Part shown: piece by piece, positions 36,703-46,136 of the stretch | How positions within the stretch are numbered: position 1 is the stretch's first letter | Layout: the number at the start of each line of letters is the position of its first letter | DNA from: Dryocosmus kuriphilus | Lineage: Eukaryota > Arthropoda > Insecta > Hymenoptera > Cynipidae | DNA length: 64,000 bases | Reading direction: 5' to 3' | NCBI GenBank assembly: GCA_038277395.1 | Contig: CM076194.1 | Span: 133,085,230 to 133,149,229, forward strand | Position numbers and translations under genes: made by a program | The notes under the pieces: generated by a model | Seen by the model: only the letters and a program-made list of their open reading frames with translations | What the model was told of the DNA's origin: nothing | Database searches by the model: none

Positions 36703-39700
36703 TTAATTTTTAACATTCAATATATCCTCTATCTTGCCCAAATTTAAACACAAGTGTTCGTCCACTTCCTTCTGTAAGCCTGCCAGTAACTCCTTCCTCC
36801 TCCAGTCCTTCTGTCTATTCTTTTCTCTCCACCTTCTCCACCATTCTTTTCCCGGTGTTTTTAACTTTTTCATTACTTCTTCACACTCGATTACATGCTG
36901 TAATGTTTCCTCTTTGACCTTGCAAGCCCTACAATTGTTGTCTTTAAAGCCTTTCTTTCCTTCCTTTACGGCATTTCCACACCTCCATCGAGCCCACACT
37001 TCCTTCTGTCTCACCTTTAGTTTTTCCCTTTGCCAATATGTCTCCATCTCTGTATTCTCCTTAATCTCTTTATAATAGCTGCAGAAACTGGATTGTTCTA
37101 TTTTTTCCCAATTTTTCTGTATGTCTTGGCCTTCTGCTACCATTTCCAGCTCAACTAGTTTTTCCGCAATTTTTCCTAGTTGTTTTCCTTCTCCTATCAT
37201 TTTAACTATTTGTCCGTCTCCCATATTTTTCATTGCTTCCTTCAACGACCTCCCCCAGCTAGTTGGATTGCCATTCCTAATATTCCTTATTTCCTCCTTT
37301 ATACACTTTCTTGGCTATCTATCCTCCTCCATAGAGAGTACCTTTATTATAATAGCGCCAGCCCTTCTTCTTGCCTCTATTTCCACACTCCTTCGCCCTG
37401 CTTCCATCTTCCATATGTAATCAGGTATGTTCTTTCCTAGTCCCATGCTCGCTTTCACATATCTGCTCTGTACCTTCTCTATCGCTTCTTTTCTTTTCCA
37501 TCCCCAAATTTCTACCCCATACAATGCCGCCGTTTTCACCGTTGAGTCCATAAAAAATAATTTTCTCTTTAAATTTGTTATCGCAGCTCTATTTGTTGCG
37601 CTCCATACCTTATTAATTAATCGCTGCGTTTTTCCTGATGCCTTCTTAACATGTGTATTGTATTGATTTGCCGTTGTAAACCAAAATCCAAGATAATTAA
37701 ACTCCCTTACTACTTCTAACTCACTGTTTTTATTTTTCCAGCTTTCTCCTTTCTTTTTCCCTCCATTCCTAAACACCATAATCTTTGTTTTCTCTACATT
37801 TACCTCCATCCCGTTCTTCTCCGTCCATCTTTCTACATTCTCAATCATTTTATCTAGTTCCTCCTTAATTTCCGCTACTATCACCGCATCATCTGCATAG
37901 AGCAATGCATAGATTTTTATATTTGAACCTGGACTAATAACCGTGCCTTCATCTCCTTTTCTTCTTAGTTCTGTTTCTAGATCGTTAATATATATATTGA
38001 ATAAGATGGGGCTGAGCGGACACCCCTGCCTCGCACCTTTTTTTGTTGTGAATTTTCCAGTCTTTTCCTCTCCTACTATTACTTCATTCCACGTCTCTTC
38101 GTAAATTTCTTTGGTCATTTCTAGGAACCTTCCATTTATCCCCATCCTTTCCATTTTCGTCCACAGCCTTTTCCTATCCACCATATCAAAAGCCTTTTTA
38201 AAATCAACAAATACTGCATACAACTTGCCTCTCTTTCTTCTCAGTCTGTTTCCTATTATTGTATTCAAGACAAAGACTTGCTCTATGGTGCTTCTTCCTT
38301 TTCTAAACCCTGCTTGAGCTTCCGTTAATTTCTTTTCTCTCTCCAGCTTTTCGCTCAATCTTCCTGCCATTATCGACGCCAATATTTTATAACCTATATC
38401 CAACAATGAAATTCCTCTGTAGTTACCTGTCAAATTCTCATCCCCTTTTTTGTGAATAGTATAGATCGATGCCGTACGCCATCGTTTTATTAATCGCTTC
38501 TTCTGCCATATGTCCTTGATCAATTGTAGAAGTTCTTCCATTCCTTCTTTAGGCATGCCCATCAAAAATTCTGCTACAATCCCATCCTCTCCTGCAGCCT
38601 TACCTTTTTTTAACTTCCTTATCCTTGTAAGTATTTCTTCTTGCTCTAGAGGTTTGTTTAAATCATCCTCTTCTAATACTTCTTCACTTCTCTCTTCTTT
38701 TTCTTCGCTCTCTTTCCCTTTATTATCATTCAATTCTTTCTTCTTTCTATTATCCTCAAACTTCAAGTCTTCTGCTCTTTTCTTTCCCTTCTTCTCATCA
38801 GCCTCTTTTATAAATTCCTCAGCTCCCTCCAGTAATGACATAAAATGTTCTAGCCATACCTCTTTCTTAATTGTGTTACCCACCATACTCCTTTTCTTTC
38901 TATACCAACTCATGGCCTTCCACCATTCTGTAATATTTCTACTCTCTGCTACCTGCTTCTGCTTTTTATCCAGCCAATCCTTGATCAATTTTTCCCTCAG
39001 TTCTGCTAGTTCCTTTCTACTGCTCATGTACGCTTGCTTGTTATTCCAATCCCTGTTTCCTCTAAATCTGTGTAGCAGCTTAAATGTTTCTCTTCTTTTC
39101 AACTTGTATTCGCCGTTATCCCACGTTTCCTCCCGCCTATTTTTTCCTCCTCCCTTCGTTGTCATACCAGTCCTCCTTGCTGCTTCTTCAATTGTCTCTA
39201 TTATATTTCTCCACCTTGTCTCAGGATCTGGATTCTCTTCTGTATCTCTTTCCTTCCAACATTCAAGCCATTCTTTACGGAATTCTTCTTCTTTTTCCTC
39301 TTTCCACTTTTGTCTTCTTACTTTCTTTCTTTCCCTTTCTGATTTTCTTTCTGTTTTGCCCCATTTCACTCGATATATTACTGGTAAATGATCTGATCCC
39401 TACTGAGCTGCAATCCGGAGTCCCCTAAACCATTCTGGTTTGTCTATTCCTTCCTCCATTTTGACCATGACTAAATCCAATACACCACCTAGTCCTTTCC
39501 CGTGCCCAATACATGTTACCTTTCCTTCCCTATCCTCTTCCGTTCTACCGTTCATAATTAACATCGCTCTTGCCTCGCACCAATTTAGTAAAAGTTTGCC
39601 CTCAGACCGTATTTCTTTATCTTCTGAATTTCTTAGACAAAAATCCATTTCTTCGTCCAAGCCGCATTCCGCCACTCCCTGGCCTGTTCCTATTTTTGCG

Positions 39701-40194
39701 TTCAGATCCCCCGCCAGTATTAATCTTGCTGTGTGTCCTTCTAGGCTATCCGCTTTTTGATCCAGCTTCTTCAAAAATAATTTTATATTATTAGGTTTGT
39801 TATTATAGCCCGTGATCAACACGTAATTATCCTCACTGTCCTTTTTTATTTGTAACTGTAATCCGTACTCCCATTCTGTCAGATTCCAACTAGCCTCTAT
39901 CCTTTTCTTAACACCAATCAGGTGCCCTCCACTTGCTCTGCCTTTAGTATGTTTCCTGACTGCTGCCTTGCCGAACCATTCAAATTTCTTATCTAACGTT
40001 TTTATACATCTTTCCATTCTTTTCCCTTCCAAGAATGTTTCTTGGAAAACGACAATATCCACACTCTCCCACAATTTCCAATTTTTCTTCACGTTTGCCA
40101 TACCCTGAACATTCCATTGCATCAATACCAATTCACTATCTGACAGTACTTCCTCTTCCATTGTCACGAAAAAAATTTCTTTCCTCCCTCTCAT
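36703..40194 (-). pseudogene. LINE ORF2: endonuclease-reverse transcriptase with two in-frame TAG codons
   Basis: A polyprotein frame of 1163 codon positions that nicks target DNA and reverse-transcribes the element RNA (target-primed reverse transcription). The N-terminal APE endonuclease shows 'MQWNVQG' (about residue 25), 'FQETF' (about 51), 'AGDLNAK' (mid-domain) and 'SDHLPV', the last lying just after the first TAG (39402-39400). The reverse transcriptase has 'NYRGISLLD', 'GFRKGRSTIEQ', 'DFKKAFD', 'ARQGCPLSP' and the catalytic 'YADD' (37899-37888). After the second TAG (37317-37315) the frame continues to a C-terminal 'CRAC...HVIEC' zinc motif (C-X2-C-X8-H-X3-C). The start chosen is ATG at 40194, overlapping ORF1 by 59 nt in another frame. 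Both stops fit point mutation; read-through is less likely. Confidence 0.92.
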
Positions 40195-41440
40195 TCTTAA
40201 GTCTCAATTCTCCTTCCAGCTCATCCCATTCTAGACATACATCATCTACCCAGAGTCTCTGATACCCCATTCTGGCCCTCTTCCCTTTAAACCTCCATGC
40301 TTCCGCTTTTTTTTCTAACCATGTTTGTACCTCTTCTTGTCTCTCTGTTAGATCGTCCAAAATCCATACCCCCAAACCTAAGTCTCTTAAGCTTATCTTT
40401 TCTTTCATTAACTTTAATTTGGATTTCCACTCCTCAAATTCAACTTTCAGTCCTCCCTCAATTCTTTCCAATTTGTTCACCCTAGCTTTTATTTGCAATA
40501 TGTTCCACAACCATCCTTCCAATTCTTCCTTCTTTTCTCTTGTTACGAGTGTCAGCCCTTTAATTATGACAGTCTTTTTCTTTGCCCTTCTTAACTGTAT
40601 CTCTTCATCCCATTCCTCTCTACTTAGCCTTTTAGGTGGTGGCTTTGCCAAACCCGTCCCCCCGTCACCCCCGCCCGCATCAGCAACCTCCAACCCTCCT
40701 GCCACCGAAGTAGCATGTGCTAGAGTCATTGCCTCCGCCGACGGGGGCCTCGTCTCGCCGTACTGTCCCCCCACTTCCTGGCGCTGTTCTAATAATTTAT
40801 TTAATTTACTAATTTCCTTCCTACCTCTTTGAACTTCTCTTTTTAGCTGCTCTACTTCCGCTTCCTTTTCTGCCTCCCCCTTCTTTTTCTTTTCACATTC
40901 TTCACATCTATCATGTCTACAAGTATACTCTTTCCTCAATATTTCTTCTAATTCTGCCATTCTTCTATCCCATTTTTCTTCCTCTTTTTTTCCCAATCGT
41001 CTTTCCACTCCAATAATAAACCAATAACATCCTCTGATTGTACATACAACTTGTCTACCCCCCTCCTCCTTTGATATTCTCTCTTTTATTGGAGTCCTCG
41101 TCAATTCCCCTTTTGCTAAAAATACTTCTTTTTCATTATTATCCATTACCCTCTCCTCCTGGCCTCCCTCTTGAGTATCTGTATTTAAGTTGCCTATTTC
41201 TTTCCCCCTCTCGCTATTCGGATTTTTTAACCAATAACTTTCCAGTCTTCTTACCATATTATTCTCTTTACATTTTGAACTTCCCTCCTCACCTGTCACT
41301 TTTCACGGTCTACCTCTTCCTTTTTTACCGGCCTCACCTTGCTGTACCATCTCTTGTTCCTCCCTATCACTAGCTACCGTCTCACTGGTCGTCATATCCG
41401 TTTCGCAATCCTTCGTTCCTGCCGTTCTTGCCTCCATCAT
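40136..41440 (-). pseudogene. LINE ORF1: coiled-coil, RNA-binding-like protein with one in-frame TGA
   Basis: Two adjacent ATGs at 41440 and 41437 open a frame of 434 codon positions that is interrupted by TGA at 41305-41303, then runs to 40136. ORF1 proteins bind the element RNA. Visible features are a Lys/Glu-rich N-terminus, a short Cys cluster 'CRHDRCEEC', a heptad-like Glu/Lys/Leu helix ('VEQLKREVQRG...ISKLNKLLEQ') likely to be a coiled coil, a Gly/Pro-rich hinge, and a C-terminal domain starting 'KKTVIIKGL' that looks like an RRM-type fold. The last is inference. The TGA lies in a GRGRP context where a CGA to TGA change would explain it. Confidence 0.82.
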
Positions 41441-41658
41441 GCTCAACCCAACCTCCACCGTCCAAAAAAAATTGCACCCTTTCTACGCTATCTCACCTCT
41501 CTCATCCAGTTCTAATATTCCAAACTATCACTATACACTAGCCCCCTCGACACGCACTCAGCCCATCTCCAACTTCCACCTCCCTTTTACTCAAAAACCG
41601 CTTTCTACCGCACCTCACACACAACACGTTTGCCTTGACTCACTTCCACCGGAACCCC

Positions 41659-41671
41659 TGCTTCTGATATA
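41659..41671 (+). repeat. Target-site duplication, 5' side of the LINE
   Basis: Exact copy of the 13 bp at 36540-36552. The sequence to its right, 'attgtacaagcgaaaatc', resumes the foldback interior. Confidence 0.9.
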
Positions 41672-43265
41672 ATTGTACAAGCGAAAATCGTGCAAATACG
41701 AAGAATAATATATCGAACTCAGACAATAAATTTTTCCTCGATAACTAGTGCCTTTACTTATAAATAGTTTCTTTAATTCAACAGGAAATTACCACTATAA
41801 ATGTCAAGAACAAAATTCTAAGAATTCATAAACAAAACATTTTTAAACTTTGAGAATCAAAAGCGACAAAATCCGGACCAATCCACATGCAAATACCTCA
41901 CTAAAAACTAAGAACTCCTGGAACTCTGAAAATTTCCAAAATCGAAATTCTTGCGTATCTTTAAAATACTGTAGTTTTTGGATTTTGAGTTGATCGAAAA
42001 ATGGTATAGGACTTTTTGATAGAACTCTTCTGGGGAGGAACAGAACTCTCATCAGAACTCCTGGATCACTGAAAATTTGTAAAATCAAAAGTTTTGGGTA
42101 TATTTAAAGTGCATACTGTAGTTTTTTTAGATTTTGATTTCATCGAAAAATGGTAGGACTTTTCGATAGAACTCTTTAAGGGGAGAACAAAACTCTCATC
42201 AGAACTCCTGGAACTCTGAAAATGTTCAAAATCGAAATTTTTGGGTATCTTTAGTCTTGCAGTTTCTTGGATTTTGAGTTGAACGAAAAATGGTATAGGA
42301 ATTTTCGTTAGAACTCTTGGGGGGGGGGGGGGGGGGGGGGGGCTCTCATCAGGACTCCTGGAATTCTGAAAATTTTAAAAATAAAAATTTTTGAGTATCT
42401 TTAAAGTACTGTAATTTTCTGGATTTTGATGTAATCGAAAAATGGTATAGGACTTTTCGATACAACTCTTCTGGGGTGGAGGGGGGGGGGCAGAACTCTT
42501 ATCAGAGCTCCTGGAACTCTGAAAATTTTCAAAATCGAATTTTTTTTATATCTAGAGTCTTGCAGGTTTTTGGATTTTGAGTTGATCGCAAAATGGTATA
42601 GGACTCTTCGATAGAACTTTTCTGGGGGGGGGGGGGGGGGGGGGCAGACTTCTCTCATAGAACTCTTGGAACTTTTGACGAAAAATTTCGGCCGATGTTA
42701 CATTCTTCAAAATGCTGTAACTTTTGGATTCTTTAATTTTTCTAAATTTTTTTCTTGTAGAACTCTAGGACTCTTTAAACAAAAATAGATGGTGCAACGA
42801 AAAATTGGTTTGCAAAAATGTGTGTGGGCATGTATTTTTTTTCGAAAAGTTTTTTTTTTGGTAATTTCGCTGGAACTATTTTCGAAAAGCATCAGGAACT
42901 CTAGAACTATGCTAAACCTACTCAGAACTCTAAAGAAAAAATGACTTTTAAAGGGGGGGGGGGGGGGGGCGTGAACTTAGCTCTCCATTTTGTAAAAACC
43001 GTTTTTTTACCCATTAATCGCCAGAACTATTTTAAAAACTTATCAGGAACTCTGGAACTATCCTAAAGCAAGTTAGAACTCTAAAGAAAAATGAAAAATT
43101 TTGATAGTGGGGGTACAAGTTTACACGCATATAATGTATGTGTTACTAATGTCTATATTTCTAACATGGCAGGCTTGGTCTGATAAAAGTCGGCAGAAAA
43201 ACTAACTTTCTTTGAAACTATGCCTGGAATAGTGTTCTAACTTGTCAGTTATATTTCTTCTACAG

Positions 43266-43336
43266 AGAGAGGCTTATCCACCTCCTTGCGTTAAGGCCAT
43301 ACAAGAAACCTGAAATCTACGAACGTATAAACAGGG
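43266..43336 (+). CDS. ELL: ELL exon d
   Basis: Acceptor 'cttctacag', donor 'gtaaga'. It reads 'ERLIHLLALRPYKKPEIYER', equivalent to 'DRVLHLLALRPYRKAELLLR' in vertebrate ELL, a hallmark of the N-terminal domain. The phase (two bases carried in, one carried out) fits exons c and e. Confidence 0.95.
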
Positions 43337-43451
43337 GTAAGAATTAGTTTTTTATTGAAATATAGGTCCTTAGTAAGCATAGGTTTTCTTTGATAAAAAA
43401 ATATAGGTATCGATTGAAATTAATTAATTAAATTTTTACACGATTTTCCAG

Positions 43452-43658
43452 AGGGTTGTAAAGAGAAGGATCGTAGTAAAATATTCGAGCATTTGACGGA
43501 AATTGCCTTTAATAGGGATAATGCCTATCACCTGAAAAGGGCTGTGTGGAATGATGTTCGAGACAACTGGATTCACTACACCGAGGAGGAAAAGTCCCTT
43601 CTCAAGAGACGGAAACCTCAGAACCTCACACCTCCCGGTTCCAGTGATGGGTCCAGTG
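43452..43658 (+). CDS. ELL: ELL exon e
   Basis: Acceptor 'attttccag', donor 'gtcagt'. It encodes the end of the N-terminal domain: 'HLTEIAFNRDNAYHLKRAVW', then 'DVRDNWIHYTEEEKSLLKRR', followed by the start of the Pro/Ser linker. 'NDVRDNWIHYTEEEK' parallels 'KDVQKDWPGYSEGDQ' in vertebrate ELL. Confidence 0.95.
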
Positions 43659-44219
43659 GTCAGTTTTAGTGTTAAAAATATACTATAATTAAGGTCCCTT
43701 CTCTTTTAATTCTTTAACTCAGGAGCGAGGATTTGTAAAGATAATTGTTAAAATCAATATCCAGTTGTACTTACATTGTATTCAGAATAGTAATTTCCAA
43801 AATATTTTGAAATATATCGCTTTTAAACTTTTAAGATGAAAACATTTATTCGCAATTTAAATTTAGTATTAAAACCATAATAGCATCATTGCAAATCGTT
43901 TATTTAACGTTTATTAATAGTTTTTACAAGTCATGTATATTTGCATTGAATACTAATTTTACAAAAGTTACTCGAATCTATTGTTTTTTTTTTGTATTTT
44001 TAAAGAATTCGACTTGCTCGAATATTTTTGAAATTCAGAGGCCTGGATTTTTTTTAATAGGTAGATTTTTAAGAAAAACTTCCAACATAAGAATGCTTTT
44101 AGTCAAGCACCCTAAAAACAATTTTGTTTGTTTTGACTTGTTCTAATCAAATGTCTTACCTATGTTACTAGCAGAAATTGTATCCTAATCCTCTTTTAAT
44201 AAAAGTCTTTTTTATACAG
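43659..44219 (+). other. ELL intron 5, no feature seen
   Basis: AT-rich intron with a T-rich tract before 'tttatacag'. The frame at 43889-44146 is AT-biased and not supported. Confidence 0.6.
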
Positions 44220-44961
44220 GGAGTGGACAATCTCCAAATTCCGTTCATCCAGGATCACCGCCGGCGATAACAGCGCCACCACTCGCTCTTCTAAAATCCA
44301 AGAGACCAGGATACTATGAGGGTAACGACGGATTACCTACGAAGAAACCGCGGATATCTCATTATCGGAAACCGGAACCTCTTTTTGTGAAACACGGAGA
44401 AAACCGAAGGACGGCTGGTGGTAGTGTTAATAGTGGCGATAGTCGTGTCTATAGTGGTGATAGTCGTCTCCATAGTGGAGATAGTCGATTCAATAGTGCC
44501 GATAGTCGTATCAGTAGTGCCGAGAGTCAAATTAGTAGTGTTGAGAGAGTCTCGGGTAGTGTTAATAGTCTCGAGGTAATCAGCGGTAGTAATAGTGGAA
44601 GCAGTTTGTTTGCCGGGCAAAACAACAATTGGAACCAGAGGCAGCAGAGTCGTCTCATATGTGCTGAAAGAACAACTAATAACGAAGTGCTTCGTGCTAG
44701 CAGCTATCCTGCTGCGAGTTTGTGTCTATCAGCTAGTGATAGCGAAGACGAAGAGCACCATGTCGCGCAACACCAGCTCAGTGTTGACAACCGGAGAAAC
44801 CACGGAAACAGTACCAACGTTCGGCTCGAAAATGCCGGACCTCCTGGAATCGCCTTTGACCCTACAACAAGCCCTAATTCTTCCAACAATGTTACCAACA
44901 ACGCTTCTACCCAAACAGCTCAGGCTGCCAATCACCATGAAGCATATCCTGACTACCTCAC
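44220..44961 (+). CDS. ELL: ELL exon f (linker, with heptapeptide repeats)
   Basis: A long exon (742 nt) encoding the flexible linker. It starts Pro/Ser/Gly-rich, has a basic 'LKSKRPGYYEG...TKKPRI' stretch (approximate) that could act as a nuclear signal, and then six tandem 7-residue repeats of the type 'YSGDSRL' (44429-44554). A Ser/Asn-rich part with 'SASDSEDEEHH' follows, and the exon ends at 'YPDYLT', the usual lead-in to the occludin homology domain. The donor is 'gtgagt' at 44962. Antisense frames at 44333-44938 are shadows. Confidence 0.9.
44429..44554 (+). repeat. 21-bp coding minisatellite in ELL
   Basis: Six imperfect copies of a unit like 'tatagtggtgatagtcgtctc' (shown in part: 'agtggtgatagtcg'), period 21 nt, keeping the frame. 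The first four encode x-S-G/A-D-S-R-x; the last two decay to S-S-A-E-S-Q and S-S-V-E-R. Confidence 0.85.
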
Positions 44962-45065
44962 GTGAGTTTTCTTCTTATTATTTTGAATTTTTTTATTTCC
45001 TCTGACTTGGAACAGGTGGCGCTATTCATTGTGGCCTGAAGGGTGCAGGTTTTCTATAATGTTTA

Positions 45066-45504
45066 GGAGTCATCCACAAACTATGTGAGACTGAGGGTGG
45101 GGCGGGTTTGAAGATCTTACGTAAGAAAAATTTTTACTAAAAGGAAATGATAAATTCAAAGATATTATAAACTATAAACCTAAATACAATACCGAGCAGA
45201 TGAAGCGAAAGTTTTCGCCGATAATGACATCATGTGACCATAAAATTTTTACTGGTGATAGTCTGTAAAACTGAATACTTGTTCTATATTTCTTTAAGCC
45301 CATTTTTTTGAAACGAATTTTATTAAGGTTTCACGTTTATCTAATTAGCAGAATTTATATGTTTGTCCTTTCCCTGAGTCTGGAAAATCTTAGCGAGATT
45401 TTGGGTAGTTAGGGGGGATTTGAGAAAACCTTACCATAGCTTACTTTGGGAAGGGGGGGGGGGGGGGGTCAGAAAAACTCCTTATATAGTTTTTGGATGA
45501 CCCC
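45066..45504. mobile_element. PIF/Harbinger-like MITE, 439 bp, in ELL intron 6
   Basis: Ends 'ggagtcatccacaaactat' and 'atagtttttggatgacccc' are inverted repeats, flanked by TTA at 45063-45065 and 45505-45507. A tract of 16 G lies 36 bp from the right end (45453-45468). No coding. It sits between exons f and g, so it does not break the gene. Confidence 0.82.
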
Positions 45505-45626
45505 TTATATTGTTTATAGCTTTCTTAGTCAATCAGAAGAAGTATATTGTAGAAAACATGCGCCCTACCGTTCTCAAATTGAAACTGGCTTTTAAAGGAG
45601 TTTCTAAGTTGATTTGTGAATTCCAG

Positions 45627-45804
45627 CTGTTACACGAAGGTAAGCAGCTTGGAGCAGAAGAGACGATACAAAGAAGAATTCAACTCTCTTTATCCGGAAT
45701 ATAAACAATTGTTTGACCTGGTTACTCCAGTGCAAATTCGATATGTTGAGTGGAAGAGGAAATACGACGAAATTAAAGCTCAGGGAAACCATCAACAACT
45801 TGAT
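45627..45804 (+). CDS. ELL: ELL exon g (occludin/ELL domain, first half)
   Basis: Acceptor 'gaattccag', donor 'gtaatt'. It reads 'CYTKVSSLEQKRRYKEEFN', then 'LYPEYKQLFDLVTPVQIRY' and 'VEWKRKYDEIKAQGN', matching the helical occludin homology domain (compare 'SSEQRQSYKNDFNAEYSEYRD' start). Both boundaries fit phase. An alternative frame through 45510-45704 gives no family match. Confidence 0.95.
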
Positions 45805-45947
45805 GTAATTATATTTTAAATATCTATTTTGTATGTAATTCGAATTTTATTTTGAATAAAAGGGAATGTTTTGCGTAGCCACCTTGATTTAATAAGTCGT
45901 TAATGAATAACTAGTAATGTAAATCTTTTTTTATTTTTTTATTTCAG

Positions 45948-46136
45948 AGGATAAAGAATCAAATTGTGCAAGATTACAAGACAATGAATCACGACCTAGT
46001 CTACAAACAACGGTGTGCGCGGAAGGATTACTTGGGAGGGAAACTGAATTACTTAAAGACTCTGGTCGAGGAATACGATATAAATTGTATTGTAAATAAC
46101 ACGATTCCACAAGGGAAAGAGAATCAGCTCTACTGA
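45948..46136 (+). CDS. ELL: ELL exon h (terminal, occludin/ELL domain end)
   Basis: Acceptor 'tttatttcag', phase 0. It reads 'RIKNQIVQDYKTMNHDLVY', then 'KDYLGGKLNYLKTLVEEYD', parallel to 'QILQEYRKIKK...LHSKLAHIKRLIAEYD' in vertebrates. It continues with about 20 non-conserved residues to TGA at 46134-46136. Confidence 0.95.
   Translation, partial: RIKNQIVQDYKTMNHDLVYKQRCARKDYLGGKLNYLKTLVEEYDINCIVNNTIPQGKENQLY

Larger units (their letters stand above)
36553..41658 (-). mobile_element. Full-length APE-type LINE (non-LTR retrotransposon), 5.1 kb
   Basis: Minus-strand element bounded by a 13 bp duplication. Order in its own sense: short 5' UTR starting 'ggggttccggtgg', ORF1 (41440-40136), overlapping ORF2 (40194-36703), a 3' UTR of about 150 bp, and a tail of AAATA-type repeats ending at the duplication. 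Single in-frame stops interrupt ORF1 (TGA, 41305-41303) and ORF2 (TAG, 39402-39400 and 37317-37315). No frameshifts were found, so the copy is recent and probably immobile. The ORF2 domain order and C-terminal CCHC suit the Jockey/R1/CR1-like assemblage; I do not assign a clade. Plus-strand frames across it are antisense shadows. Confidence 0.93.
35063..43135. mobile_element. Foldback-type element with long, internally repeated inverted arms
   Basis: The left arm (about 35067-35860) and right arm (about 41880-43131) are colinear inverted repeats. Outermost are 'tgtacccccactatcaaaat' and its complement 'gatagtgggggtacaag', and matching blocks continue inward ('taacatcggccgaaatttttc', 'ggtataggacttttcgatag'). 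Each arm contains tandem units of about 150 bp with 'gagttctgatgag', a homopolymer G/C tract and 'atcgaaaagtcctatacc'. The left arm keeps about two, the right about five. G/C tracts lie at 35707-35724 (C) and 42319-42342, 42624-42644 and 42953-42969 (G). Without the LINE the element is about 3 kb. No transposase seen. Exact ends and target duplication are not resolved. Confidence 0.8.
32645..46136 (+). other. ELL: ELL gene (RNA polymerase II elongation factor), eight exons, 5' end missing
   Basis: ELL raises Pol II elongation rate by suppressing transient pausing, and in animals is a subunit of the super and little elongation complexes in the nucleus. The eight exons (32645-32769, 33122-33238, 33726-33977, 43266-43336, 43452-43658, 44220-44961, 45627-45804, 45948-46136) all have AG acceptors and GT donors. 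They join without a stop to 1881 nt, 626 codons plus TGA. Residues 1-240 correspond to the conserved ELL N-terminal domain minus its first part, residues about 250-500 to a low-complexity linker, and residues about 505-610 to the occludin/ELL homology domain. The start codon exon is not seen. Intron 3 is about 9.3 kb because of nested transposons. Assignment rests on remembered family similarity, not a search. Confidence 0.93.

Noticed and set aside
39400..39402. TAG as a programmed read-through or recoding site in LINE ORF2
   Set aside because: There is a second TAG downstream and a TGA in ORF1, which together look like random nonsense mutations; no stimulatory structure evident.
36734..41373. 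Numerous plus-strand ORFs including one of 293 codons (38510-39391)
   Set aside because: Antisense shadows of the LINE ORFs; the Lys/Glu-rich sense strand leaves the antisense free of stops and rich in Ser/Phe/Leu.
44333..44938. Antisense Thr/Ile-rich ORFs over ELL exon f
   Set aside because: Complement of the 21 bp Ser/Asp repeat; the sense frame is supported by splice sites and family similarity.
45510..45704. ATG-initiated 64-codon frame before ELL exon g
   Set aside because: It overlaps exon g in another register and has no similarity to ELL, while the spliced frame continues the occludin domain perfectly.
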